Source: Xestospongia bergquistia
Taxonomy: Eukaryota > Porifera > Demospongiae > Haplosclerida > Petrosiidae
Assembly (NCBI GenBank): GCA_963965975.1
Contig: OZ014425.1
Location: forward strand, 4,539,501-4,603,500
DNA length: 64,000 bases
Direction: 5' to 3'
In this document: positions 51,082-63,203 of the stretch, one piece after another
How the letters are laid out: each line of letters begins with the position of its first letter
Numbering within the stretch: position 1 is the first letter of the stretch
Program-made: the position numbers and the translations under genes
Notes under the pieces: model-generated
Told to the model about the DNA's origin: nothing
Seen by the model: the letters and a program-made list of their open reading frames with translations, nothing else
Databases searched by the model: none

Positions 51082-53926
51082 CTAAACACAAACGACTTCT
51101 GGGGTCTCTTCCCCGGGGTGTGTGGCTCTCTCAGAGGAGGGACAACTGTTGTTAGCGAGGCAAAGAAGAGCATCTGCACCTCGTAAATCATCTAAACTAG
51201 ATGACCTACATACAAAATAATGTAACATATAAAATACTACTAAAGAACATGTACACACACAAATACCTGGATTCATGAGAGAGAGGTGGAGAACTATTGT
51301 CACAGTATCCACTATCTGCCAAAGAACAGTCAGCATCAGTACTTTCTGTCTCATCCTCATCTTCCTCACTGTCTTCACTTACATCAGTGTTATAATCATC
51401 ATCAACTAATAATATACTATAATATAATTCCAATATAACCACACACACACAAACCTTTCATATCATCATCTTCTTCAACTATCTTCTTTCTCTTAGTTTG
51501 TCTTCTACTTTGTTTGGTTGGTCTTCTAGTTGTCTTCCGTTTTGTCTTTCTTCTCCCTCTCCTGCTCTCTCTGACCTCCTCAGTCCCTCCAAGGATCATT
51601 TCTGCAGCAGCCAAAACCTCTTCCAAATTTAACCCACTCCTACAATACAAATTGCAGACTATGAACAATGTACCACAATCACTTTAATGACCACTAAATA
51701 TAGATTACTCTACTCTTTACTCCAGGTTTTACTTATTATATTACCATTACTTAGGACGCCTTTCCTGTTTACCTTGATGAGGTAGGTGTGGATGGAGGTG
51801 TAGGCAACTGAGTATAGCAATGGTCGTGATGAATAGCTTTGATAATTGCAGGGTTTACCCCACCATTCTCTGCACCACTGATAAGACAAATAGATAATGC
51901 TGCATCACGTTCAGCAGCATCAAGACCTTTATCAGACACAGCAAGCTCAAGTTCCTCCCTAAGAGCAGCTGCAAGAAGAGACAAGAGATGCATACTTCAT
52001 ATGACATATACTACTATAGTTTATAAGGTGTACACTGGCTATCAGTAAAGTTTGGAAAACATAAAAGAGACAAACAAATGAAGCAATCAAAGTGTTCGAG
52101 GTCTAAAGGTTACAGACTAACAAAATAGATCTATTATAAAATAATTTCATGGATAGTTAAGTTCTGAAGAGGGTCACTTGAAACCCAAATAAACAGAAAG
52201 TGTTAGGTTTAGAATATCGAGTTTCAGTCAATGTTACAAGTGATATAACTAAGGCAAGCCATGCAAATATATGTATGGGTTCACTTAGTAGGCTGTAATC
52301 TGATTGGCTAGTTGGTGTGTGACAGTAATAACATTACAACTGGTATTGAATAAACAATAATTGAACACGTCTATTACCATAGCAACAAGGAAAACAAGTA
52401 GACTTACCAATCATACTCCTGTAGTAAAAGGGAGAGAGAGAGAGAGAGAGAGAGATTAAAACCACATGTATAACAATCACAAAAGAAATGAATACAATCA
52501 GAAACAAAAGTTAACAATTGAATTTTGATTTGTTTAGTAGTATAATCGTGACATGTGACACATGAATAACTTTAACTTAAACTGGAGTCAACACTTGTCT
52601 AAATTATATTCATAATTTAAGAGAAGAAATGAATATTCCAAATTGAAATTCTATACTATCAAAGCTTTGCTCCATTTATCCATCAAACAATTAACGTACC
52701 AGTCTCTATCCATCCACCAATCAAATAATTCACCTATCAATTCATCCATTTGTCCACCATCAACCTGTCCATCCATCCATCCATTTACTCTAAAGATTAT
52801 GTAATCAAGTCCAATTAACACATCTCTAGTAAGGTTATACTTATCGCCTATAGACACAGACTGTAGGTCCATATAATGCACATCACCTCTTTCCATATAA
52901 GGAATGTAATACCTGTTAATTCATAGGTGTTTCATGTTAGCATACATCTATTCAAAATACATCAACACTAACAACATCAATACACAACTATGACTGACTA
53001 ATTAAAGTGTAACATACTTTGGAAAATAAGGAGGGATGAAGTATTTGTGATAAGGATGGTAGGGATTAAGTTTGAGAGCAGTGAGAAGACTTTCTCGATA
53101 AGCAGAGTCCACAGTCCAAAGACCACCTTTTGTAACAACAGATTTACTCTGAAAGAGAGAGAGAGAGAACACAATAATATTCATACACACAGATCATAGT
53201 ACTTCAGATGTTGTCATTAATGATATACATGGCTTGAATACACACAGTGTACAATATCCTTGGGCAATGTATATCAATACAAATGGGGACTCTAAATTAA
53301 CTTTATAATACCACAAGTCCAGTAGATATCACGTGTGAACGTACCCTTCGTGAGAATTTCTCAACTTTTTTGAAGCATTTGTTTAATGATAGGTTATGAC
53401 GTATTGAGTTTTTCCAACCTGGTGAAGCGGTACGATAATATGGGAACTTCCATTGTACCCACTCGTAGATTTGTTTAACAGGAAGAGTCTTTGTTGGGGA
53501 GCTCTCTAAAGCCATGAAAATCATACAGGCAAATGACAGTGGTGGCTTTTGAGAATCCTCGCCATTGTAGCGTTTGTTCCTCACACTTAGGACCACGTTA
53601 AGCATCTTTTCAGCTGAGTTACTTGACCCTTTACGTGGTCTGAGCTGTTCACCAGTAGCTGTCTTGTCTGAAGCTTTACCTGACTCTGATCTTGGTCTCC
53701 TGATGGATCGAGTTCCCATGGCGCTGACTCTGTGAGGAGATCCGGTGAGAGCGTTACACATGGTGTTTAAAACACCAGGATTCTGTAGCCAGTTCAGACT
53801 CGTTAGTTCATCGTCTGGTCGATGATGGCGGACAGTAACTTCAGCTTCTCCTGTAGAAAAGTCGGTGAGAGAGCTTGGCTGAAGACTAGGCAGTGAGACG
53901 GGAAATATTTGCGATGTAGCCAGCAT
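51082..53926 (-). CDS. Forkhead transcription factor, FoxN2/3 (CHES1) type, 479 aa
   Basis: Nuclear DNA-binding regulator. Eight exons (53345-53926, 53018-53148, 52841-52912, 52408-52418, 51773-51968, 51455-51639, 51267-51405, 51082-51205) sum to 1,440 nt in frame. The N-terminus has [12 protein letters not shown], a motif of the FoxN2/3 group. The forkhead domain runs [40 protein letters not shown], then [20 protein letters not shown]. Wing 2 follows in exon 2 ([30 protein letters not shown]). The C-terminal half has a basic stretch ([20 protein letters not shown]), an acidic stretch ([11 protein letters not shown]) and [12 protein letters not shown]. The start at 53926 is the first in-frame ATG; a TTG-started extension was rejected. 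Confidence 0.87.
52408..52418 (-). other. 11-nt microexon of the forkhead gene
   Basis: GAGTATGATTG between an AG acceptor and a GTAAGT donor. It links the AA ending exon 3 to the CTGCTC of exon 5, giving K-S-M-I-G-A. Without it the phases of exons 3 and 5 do not fit. Confidence 0.7.
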
Positions 53927-54470
53927 GACTGAAAAACTTGTCAATTCACAATGGCGAACTAAGACACGGTCGTTTTTTATCTCAGGATACTGTACGTAAC
54001 AGATGACTTATCAATCAACACTTTAGTGATACTTTTAACACTAGCCAGAGGGAATTTCTACTAGAAAGCTAGACCCTCAAGGAGTTAGAAATAAAAGGAA
54101 GATAGCTCACGTGTCTTGTTTCTGTTATTCGATGAACATAGAGATGGGTTGGTTGCTATGCAACCATGACAATAGTTAATTCCGTTGCCATGGACATAAC
54201 TCTCTAAAAAACACCACAACTTATAAAGCAACTGGTTTTATTAATTTTTAATATAGTGGTATGGACAATGAAGCAGATCAGATGTGAAAGATATTATGTT
54301 AAATAAAAACATGGATTTGAGACCTATGCAAATGCACATGATGTAATATGATATCCATAACTGTTATACTGTGAGAGAAAAATAAAAAAAAGTAAGATGA
54401 TATTATAATTACTGTTATTACCTCAAAATAAAAATGATCAGAAAAAGAATGCTACCATCTATAAATAATA
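53927..54470. other. Intergenic region upstream of the forkhead gene
   Basis: No gene was seen. A GC-richer part near 54100-54200 contains GGTTGCTATGCAACCATGACA, an RFX X-box-like palindrome (GTTGCTATGCAAC), about 230 bp upstream of the forkhead start. Confidence 0.5.
54151..54170. promoter_or_regulatory. X-box-like palindrome (RFX site candidate)
   Basis: GGTTGCTATGCAACC matches the RFX consensus form GTNRCC-N(0-3)-RGYAAC closely. It lies upstream of the forkhead gene and downstream of the docking-protein gene. A regulatory role is inference. Confidence 0.4.
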
Positions 54471-57400
54471 CTAATTATAATATGATAAGCGACAGTATGG
54501 TTCTTCTTTATGAGGCATTGATGGTACAAAACTTGTATTTTCATAGTCTGTATGGAAAAAATACATTAAAAATACTTGTATTATTTGTAAAACATATTAT
54601 TTAATAGAAACACATCAAAACTTTTTAAAAACTAATTGGTGCCTACATTATTGACTGTTATAGGTGTGACCAGCAACTCTTATTACTATGGTTACAATAT
54701 AAACTTCATAATTATTACAATTAATTTACTATTTCTAATAAACTGCTACAAATATCAACTCACATCTTGATTTAGGGGATTCTCTTTCATTAGCACTACC
54801 AGTGTCAAAAAAGATAACATTTGAAAGAGAAGAAGGAGAAGGAGAGTGTGGACTTAAAGGAATAATTTCTGGTTCACTAAAACGTCTCTCTCTTATTGGA
54901 CCAACTACATAAAGATAATATAAATAATTGAATTAATGATATATCTTACTTTTTATAAGTTGACCATATGTGTCATCATCACCTTCATTTTGTGATAAAT
55001 TCATAGCTGGTTCAAGCATATCATAATCTGTGTCTGATATTATAAGCAAAGTAAACAATATAAATACTCAGTACCCACTTACTGATATCTGGCAATGACC
55101 CACATAGACTGTCAGATTTTTTCAGTGAAGGTTCTATAAATGATTATTAAATTAGTACAGTTTATTTTTAACCCCATTACAAACATGATTTAGCTTCACT
55201 TTCTATTTACCTCTTCTAACTACTACCCTTCTGGTTCTTGGTATTGGAATTGGAGGTATTATCTCATAATTGGCTGGTCTTATTAAAGCTGGAGCTGATG
55301 TTGCATTTCTACCTTGAGTGATTGGTGGGCTAGGGTTTTTTGATAGAGCACTGACGGGGACTTCGTAATCAGAAGGTTGTTGGGGACTGTCTTGTTGAGT
55401 ACTGGTTGTATTTGTTGGGAATTCGTAATTTGATTCTACATTAAAAGTGCAAGTTTTAGTAGGCGATGTAGAGGTTCCATTCTGTGGTGTACGAGTTTCT
55501 AGTTTGAGTCGGGGCTTTGGTATTGGAGGGGATCCAAGATGTGGTTCTGTTGAAACAAAGAAGGATACTTTTAGAGACAAACTGAGTTTGCATTAGAGGT
55601 AAAGAAAACTATTATTATTTTCAGAATAAAAATAAACAAAACGAAGACTCTACAACGATCAAACATTAATTCATTGTATTTATTATAGTAGTTGATATAT
55701 AACTTACTTTCTTGATCAGGGGTAGGAGGTAAGGGACGTTTTTTATGATCACCTGTGGGCAATTTCCTTGGGAGTGGTCTGGGTCCTGTATATGAAGCAC
55801 ATGTTTTAGCATATGATAAACGTATGTATCTACATTCGATACCTTCAAGCGGGAAATCTCTTCTCTCTGGTCTTTCGTCCAAAACAAACTTCTCTAAAAA
55901 ATTGTTTACATGAAAGATGTTCTTTTTTATTCTATCCTACCTTGTAATCCTTCATAACAACTATTAGGTCTGTATAATAATCATAGAGAAAAGAAAAATA
56001 AAATTCATTTATATATTTAAAAAATTGGCAGCGGTGGGATTCGAACCCACGCCATTTACATGACTGGTGCCTAAAACCAGCGCCTTAGACCACTCGGCCA
56101 CGCTACCACACGATAGCAATGACTGAGAAATGGTCATTAAGAACAAGGTGCCTCACCTTTGTGTTGACTTTAAAACATCCTAGAGTAAAATAGACACAGA
56201 TTATATATTTTATGGTGAAAATGTACAGTACGAGCACATAAAATAAGTGTCTTGGCATGTAGTAATATAGTTTAGATTTCTTCATCAACACAAATATTTA
56301 GCTTGTTATAATTAAATGCATAACTAACTATGTACATGCTATGTATTACTATAAAGACAACACAACAGTAAGCATAACATAAACTATTATACATTTTTTT
56401 CATAAGATATGATGAGACTAGTACTCTTTTTACTATGAAAGATAAGCAGTAATTATATCATGTTATTGTAGACTGCTGTTTACTAGCAAGTACAACAACT
56501 TACAACCAAGTTTAGCCAAATCAATTAGAAGTAGTGATACAAACATTGAAACAGCTGGACTAACTTACCAAAGATGTTTGTCTGACAGCTGGTCTGGATT
56601 GAGACCTTTGATAGAAATAAAACCAAATAATTACTAGAGATATATTGATAGGAAGTACAGTACTACTAATAAATAAATTTACTATATAATACCTACAATC
56701 TACAATAAAATCATCTGTTTGGTGAGATCTAGGCAGTAACTTACTTTCTTCTTTGAAATTCAGCACCTTCCAGGTCTTGAGTTTGAGTCTATATAACAAT
56801 TTTAAATTTTCAGTAATCAAATAAAGATAATTAATTATAATATGGAAAGTGAGTAGTACCTCAGGAATTTTAGCATTTTGTTCATTACTAAAGAGTAGTT
56901 CATTCAAGATTTCCATCCAGTCGTGTTTCTCTGTTGGTGTATCAGCTGCAAGATGGTACCTCCTATCTTTTGTACATACATCCAACACATGCTTATGTCC
57001 TTTAATAGGAGCACTGCCAGATACTCTATTGCAATTAGTCAAATCAATAATGCCTGGATAGAGTTTAAAAAAACATACAACTTGAGGAAGTGTCCATTCC
57101 AATAATGTATCATCTATAGAATATTATTATTAGTAAATGAACAAGCTAATTAAAATATGTATATCTATGTTTGGAGTTCCATTTGAATTGTTATTGATTG
57201 TGTCAGGATGATGACAATTGTCTCATGCATATCTGTGCTCACATGTACACTCACACACTCACATATCATAACATACAATAGTGAAACTGTTTTATAAAAT
57301 ACACTTTCAGTATGTCAAACGAACCATGGACAAAATATTATAATTCTTTAGTGCTATAGATACATGTGGTATTGATACATTTCTAAGATTGCAATAATCT

Positions 57401-57712
57401 ATTTGAGGTTAGCAGACATTATGTTTATTAACAGTCACTACTTATAGATTGGCTGTTAAAATCAATGCATAAGTAAAATGACTGAATTTTGTAATAACCT
57501 TTAGGATCAGCTAATTTTCTGGCCTCGCTTTCATTCTGGTAGTACTCTAGTCGTACAAATCGTTCAGCTAAAGGATATGAACGTAGAGAGTCACGCAATA
57601 CGAACCATCGTCGTCGCCATTGTGACATCGGTGGAGCATCGCCGGGCGGACTTTTCGTCAAGTAACCAACTTTGACTACTTCGTTGTTGTGAGTCACAGT
57701 ACTACGATACAT
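54471..57712 (-). CDS. Gab/DOS-like docking adaptor: N-terminal PH domain, tyrosine motifs and proline-rich tail
   Basis: Membrane-recruited scaffold for receptor tyrosine kinase signalling. Exon 1 (57499-57712) starts the PH domain (VVKVGYLTKSPPG, MSQWRRRWFVLRDS, LEYYQNESEARKLADPKG). The next exon (about 56860-57111) completes it: IDLTNCNRVSG, HVLDVCTKDRRYHLAADTPT, DWMEILNELL with the invariant Trp. Many short exons follow, with GPRPLPRKLP, KKRPLPPTPDQ and PPIPKPRLKL for SH3 binding. Likely phosphotyrosine sites are SNYEFP, SDYEVP, ANYEII, TDYDML, DTYGQL and DYENT (Grb2-type YxN). The stop is at 54471. Domain order and motif types fit Gab/DOS, but overall similarity outside the PH domain is low, so no symbol is given. 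Middle exon borders are approximate. Confidence 0.72.
56027..56107 (-). tRNA. tRNA-Leu (anticodon UAG)
   Basis: The minus strand gives GGTAGCGTGGCCGAGTGGTC at the 5' end and a complementary acceptor end CGCTGCC. It has a five-pair anticodon stem CTGGT/ACCAG around TTTAGGC (anticodon TAG), a long class II variable arm and a T arm GTGGGTTCGAATCCCAC. 81 nt, without intron or encoded CCA. It lies in an intron of the docking-protein gene, on the same strand. Confidence 0.95.
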
Positions 57713-57821
57713 AATCCAATGGTTTTTCTAGCACAATAAACGGATTATAAAAATTGCAGAGGAGTTTGAGTTTTGATTTCAAGCGCTGAATGAAGGTGTG
57801 GCTAGGGTGGGCTTGAATAAC
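57713..57821. promoter_or_regulatory. 109-bp divergent intergenic region
   Basis: Separates the docking-protein start (57712, minus) from the AAA+ ATPase start (57822, plus). Likely a shared bidirectional promoter; this rests on spacing only. Confidence 0.5.
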
Positions 57822-60143
57822 ATGGAGATTGCGTGTTGTACAGAAAAGTTAAAGAAATGGCTGGACTCAACGCCTGTTCACGGATATAAGACAGTAAGAG
57901 AAAGGGTGTTGTTAGGGTGTAAGTAAAGTCTATATTTCAAGACCAAAAAAGCCAAGCATTGAATGTCTCTTATCCTCCCATTTATATGTAGAACAAAACC
58001 GTTCTTCAAGAGCATTTCAATACTCAACCATACCCATTCTTTGAGACAGATATTTTAAAATTTACCAGACAACCTGAGCGTAAAGATTTGACAAGCTATG
58101 GTGTACTTTACTGGTGCCAAGTTCAACAGAAATTCATTGAAAAGATAAACAGTGATCGTTTAAAGAAGGTATATGATTATGACACTTGTATGATTGGTCA
58201 ATTTGCTCTATGATTGAAGGTATTCCATTATGTCGAAACAGCACCCTTACTGTGTTTCCTAAGTGATTTCCTGTCACCACTGGATACATTCTTGAGCAAA
58301 TATGAAGCTACTTGCAAGAGTAAACAAGGACATATGAAGGGACAGGAAATAGAGGAGCAAATCAATGGGAAGAATCCTTTATTTGTGGAAGGACTGGAGT
58401 TTTATTGTTTAATCAAATCACGACTCCAAGAAATGAAATATTACTGGAGAATCGTCGTTAGCAAAGCTCTTCCTGAACATTTTAGAGGTGAAATTGTGAT
58501 CAAACTTGAGTATAAACATGTTTTCATTCCATTAGGTTTTGTTGAAGCTTATCAACATCTATTGATATCAACAATGGCTGACGATCTGCTTCCTAGTTGT
58601 AAATCTATTATGCACGACTGCTACTCAGAGAACTCCAAACCACGTTATCTACAGCTTTGTGATAGCTTAAAATTGACTGAGAAGGTACAGATATGTCCAT
58701 GAGTGTGTCATTACTTTCTCTATGCAGGAACAAGAAGCAATGCATTATATATTCATGAGGAATGCAGGCATCATTTTCTCTAAAGTACATAAAATATTAG
58801 AACACTGAGCTTTAGTTAGTATTCATCTATGTCTCTTTGTAGCTCCATAATTCTTATTCTTTTGATTGTAAGGACACAGGTGGCATTACTGGTAGCCATA
58901 GTAACAGCATGGCAATGGCAGCTGCTTTATTTGCGGAAATGAATGGATATGAAATGTGTAAGTTGTAAAAAAACTAACCTAATGTTTGGTTTGGGACTTC
59001 ACGTACTTGTAGCTATGTTAACTTTAACGTATACATTGTATGAACAAACTGTGATTATTGGTCATAACTATTAATTCTATGCATATCATTCTGCTAGATG
59101 AGTTTTTCAGTGAAAGCCGGACACACCTAAAACAAGAGTTGTTTGCAGCTGAAGATGAATTCTCTTCTCTTCTGAATTCTATGTTCTTAAAAATGCCTCC
59201 AACAGTCGTAAAAGCATGGTAAATGTGTGTATCAATAATTCTTTATATATAGAATCTTTCTCTCTCTCTTCAGCTGTGGTTGTACTCTCACTGCAGAAGA
59301 GCTTTACAAGGTTGATAAAACAGTTATGGGTGACATCCTTAATGCAGAGAAGGAAGAAGATGAAGAAAAAAAAGAATTGACAACAAAAGAGGTTGAAGAG
59401 AAAGAGACAGATTTGAATGGAGGTGAGAATGACGAAGATGAGATGATAGAACTGGAAGCTATTTTGAGAGCTTGTGATGAAGTTCAGGAGAAAGTTCAAG
59501 GAAGTGTGAAGTCAGAGGAAGGAGGTGAAATATTGTATTACAAGTTTGTTATAACTCTAATTATAATCAAATACAAAGTAGACACATTAATTTTAGTAAT
59601 TGTAATTAATTTTATTGTAATTGGTAATCAATTATAATACAAAGTTCAAAAGTTATGTGAATGTTGTTATGCTATTGACTGCCTTGTAATAATGGACTTT
59701 ATTGTATATATTATTAGTGTAGTGACATCATGTACATTATATAGTATGTATGACAAACCTCAAGTTAGTGTCAATTTGTCAATTTCAGACTTTAAGATTT
59801 TGTTATCTTAATAGTTATTACAAAATATTGATGAGATAATTAAAAAGTAATTGTAATGTAATCATTATTCAATAATAATTATAGTGGTTAATTAAATTAA
59901 AAAGTAATTGTAATGTAATCATTATTCAATAATAATTATAGTGGTTAATTAAACCTATGTAATTACAACATCGCTGTTGTATTATAATATGTCTAACTCT
60001 ATTAATTGTTCATATATTTTTGTAGAAACCAAAGGAGAGTCACAGCCATACACAACTGATTTAGAATATTTGGAAGACAACTTTGAGGTCATATCTCTTT
60101 AACTAATTTCTGTCATTTCTACTTAGTTGTATTGGCAATTAAT

Positions 60144-60186
<43 letters not shown>

Positions 60187-63100
60187 GTTGATAGAGACGT
60201 TAGTCAAAGCAAGAAAGACAGAGACAAGTGATGATATGCTTCTACTTCGACCAGATCAGCGACGTCCAGAAGCAGTTCTAAGAGAAATGAAGGCCAAAGC
60301 TAGAAGTATTACAGCAAAAATTGAAGGAAGAATGAATGCGACACGAAGATCAGGTGGTAAGAACATATTAACAGTTAATATTAGTAGTAATTAATGTATT
60401 AATAGCTTGGCTACCTCGTTTGGAACGATTAGCTGAATTACGTAGACTTGACAAATTTGAGAAGAATGCTCTCCTTACACTCACAGGATGTATGGTATCA
60501 CGCAATTTAAGAGATTCAGGTTCTAACAGGACACTTCTCTATACAGTTTGTATTCTGATCTCATCTCTCTTTAGGTCACAATGATTCAGTCTTTCGTCAT
60601 AATATTAATATTGGTTTATTGATTGGTCTGTTTTGTGAGGGTCTCGAAGAGCAGATCAAAGCACGAGTTTATTTTTATCGGAATTCTCATCTTGTGAGGT
60701 AAAAGAGAAATCAGCTAGAAACATTGTTTATGTCCTGTCTGTAGTGAGGGTCTAGTTCATGTTTCTGATCCTCCTCTATTGAGTCGAGGAAACTTCTTGG
60801 ATTGTGGCGTTGAACTGGATAGACGTCTTTTAGACTACATTGTTGGACTGGATACTGAAATTAACGAGCTAGTTGACGGGAGTGTAAGAGAATAAATAGA
60901 TTAATTAATTGACACAATAGTCTTTGTTCTCCATTAGGATCTTTATACACCTGACACAAGTTTGTCTGATGTTGCACTTCCTACTGATCAACGTCAACTT
61001 CTACTCAACACTTTTGATTCATTTGAAAAGTTTCAGAAGGTATGACATGAAATTTGTTCTTCTAAATCCAGAATCTCTTTTAGACATGTAAGGAACTCAA
61101 ATTAAGCACTCACGGCTACAGCAAAGGACTTTGTTTATTGTTTTATGGTCCGTCAGGAACAGGTATTATAGTTTGAACCATTTAAGGAAACTCTCTGTGA
61201 CTAAATTCACAGGTAAAACAATGACAGCTAATGCTGTAGCAAATTACCTTGGGAAGAAGCTCCTCCTAGTAACAGTCTCAATATTAACAGAGGCACAAGT
61301 TACCAAGGTATTAAAATAGCCCCACTATACAATGCAAACCTTTATGACTAGTTTAATAAAATGGATGAGTAATTGTTTTTTTAATAGGATTTGTTACGTT
61401 TCTTGTTTAGAGAAGCTAAGATTCATAATTCTGTTATTTTCTTTGATGAGTGTGAGACACTCTTTGAAACTCGTGATAATCGATCAAACACATCTCTAGC
61501 TCTCCTCCTCACTGAAGTAAGTTGTGTGCAGTTTCAAGAGAATATCAATTTTCTTTGTCATCATTAGATAGAACAATATGATGGCATTATTTTTTTAGCT
61601 ACAAACAGACATCAAGATTTGGATGAAGCAATGCACAGACGAATTCAATTAGCATTACCTTTCTCTGTTCCTGACTACACCTTGAGAATGGAGATATGGA
61701 AATCTCATGTCCCTGGTAAGAAAGGAAAGGAGAACATGAAAACATTAACTATTTTTCTCTTTAGCTGAATTAACTAATAAAGAGACCATTGATTGGACAA
61801 GTTTAGCACAAAACTATGAGTTAACTGGCGGATTAATCAGAAATGCTGTCCTCAGTGCTATATCATTAGCAGCTAAGAAAAGCAGTACAAATGAAGACAG
61901 CACTATTGGTATTAACCTCTCATCTGAGGACCTACACAAAGGTGCTAAACTACAACTAAGGTGGGAGGAATTACTTTGGTGTAGATAGCTATTGACAAAA
62001 TTTGTCTCAACATGCAGAGGACTTCTAGAAATGGTAGATTTTGAACGAAGGATTATACCTACCTATGGACTGGATGAAGTTGTGTTAGAGACTTCAACGC
62101 ATAAACAAATTGAAGTTATAATAAATGCTGGTATATAAATGAATCATTATTGGCATTATTGCTATATAGATCTGTCTTTCTAGGCAAAACACACAAGTTT
62201 ATTAGTACACAATGGGGTTTCAATGGAGTAGCTGGTGAAAATGTAGCACTGGTTGGTGGCATTGTTTGCTTGTTATGTGGACCAGCTGGTGTTGGAAAGA
62301 CTGCTATAGCTCACTCTATTGCGTATGAATTGGGACAACCGATAAAAGTAAACAGAGATGTTCTGACTCTTCTTTTTTCACTCGTGTTTTTTTAGGAAGC
62401 TAACTGTACTGAGCTTCTCTCTCACACTGTGTCCACTAATCCAAGAGGTGGTAGAAGTATTTCCATCTTTTTCCGTGATGCTCAACGCGCTAATGCTATC
62501 ATTGTGTTGGATGGAGCTGAGTTCATTCTTGGATCTGCATCAAGTAATGATGTTGTATTGAGTGTGCAATGTAAAGCTTATCATTAAATGACTTAGGTTC
62601 TCTTCTCAGTGGTCTTATAGGATGTGAGAGTTACTCATTGGCTTATCAGATAGAGCATTATCCAGGTATGGTTATTTTAACATCTCGACAAGAGGCAGGG
62701 CTGTTAGATTTAGGAAGACTACCAGGACTGAGGTAAACAGAGGTGTTTCAGTATAACCAGTGTATGTTGTGTTCTTTTGTAGATTTGTTGTACCTTTGAG
62801 GCCACCTGGAATAACTTTGAGAGAGAAAATATGGAGGAAATTGTTGCCTAAAAAAGCACCTGTAGCTATAAATATTGACTTTGCACAGTTAGCAGAAAGG
62901 TACATAACATTACAACACTGCTGTGGGTTCAGTCCATAATGTCAACTCTCATAATTCCATTCCCATATGTTCATTCCTATAATATCATTTTGGGAGTTGA
63001 CATAATATGTATTAATTCATCCTTGTAACCATAGATTTACTCTTACTGGTGGAGAGATAGCCAGGGTGATTTGTTCTGCAGCTGAGATTGTAGCAGCTGC

Positions 63101-63203
63101 TAGTGAAGTGCACATCGATACAGCTTTACTTGTAAAGGCTGCAGAAGATCACATGATATCGAGCGTTTCTGGAAGAACTCAACACTTGTCATTATTTTTA
63201 TAG
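57822..63203 (+). CDS. Tandem AAA+ ATPase with large unrecognised N-terminal region, about 1,150 aa
   Basis: I do not recognise a named gene. About 24 exons, beginning 57822-57893, 57992-58168 and 58220-58684. The N-terminal 400 or so residues have no domain I know (HYVETAPLLCFLSDFLSPLD; KDTGGITGSHSNSMAMAAAL; then CCGCTLTAEELYK). A Glu/Lys-rich linker (about 59340-59520) and a helical stretch follow. The segment LPRLERLAELRRLDKFEKNA to LLDYIVGLD (about 60405-60860) resembles the winged-helix region preceding AAA domains in some bacterial ATPases. AAA-1 has GPSGTGKT (split by an intron at 61163-61212), VIFFDECETLF (about 61433) and IIFLATNR. AAA-2 starts near RRIIPTYGLDEVVL and has GPAGVGKT (62279-62302), but its Walker B reads VLDGAEFIL, lacking the usual DE. 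A remodelling or chaperone role is inferred from fold only. Confidence 0.8.
59837..59955. repeat. Direct repeat of about 60 bp, two copies
   Basis: AAAAAGTAATTGTAATGTAA to ATTATAGTGGTTAATTAAA occurs twice in tandem inside an intron of the AAA+ gene. Confidence 0.9.
60147..60186. repeat. CT dinucleotide microsatellite at an intron acceptor
   Basis: About 19 CT units run directly into the CTAG acceptor before the exon starting TTGATAGAGACG in the AAA+ gene, forming an extended polypyrimidine tract. Confidence 0.95.

Noticed and set aside
53927..53944. N-terminal extension of the forkhead protein (MTSFSV)
   Set aside because: The first codon would be TTG; the first in-frame ATG is at 53926.
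59326..59637. 103-aa plus-strand frame as a separate gene
   Set aside because: Its first part is an internal exon of the AAA+ gene; the tail is intron read-through.
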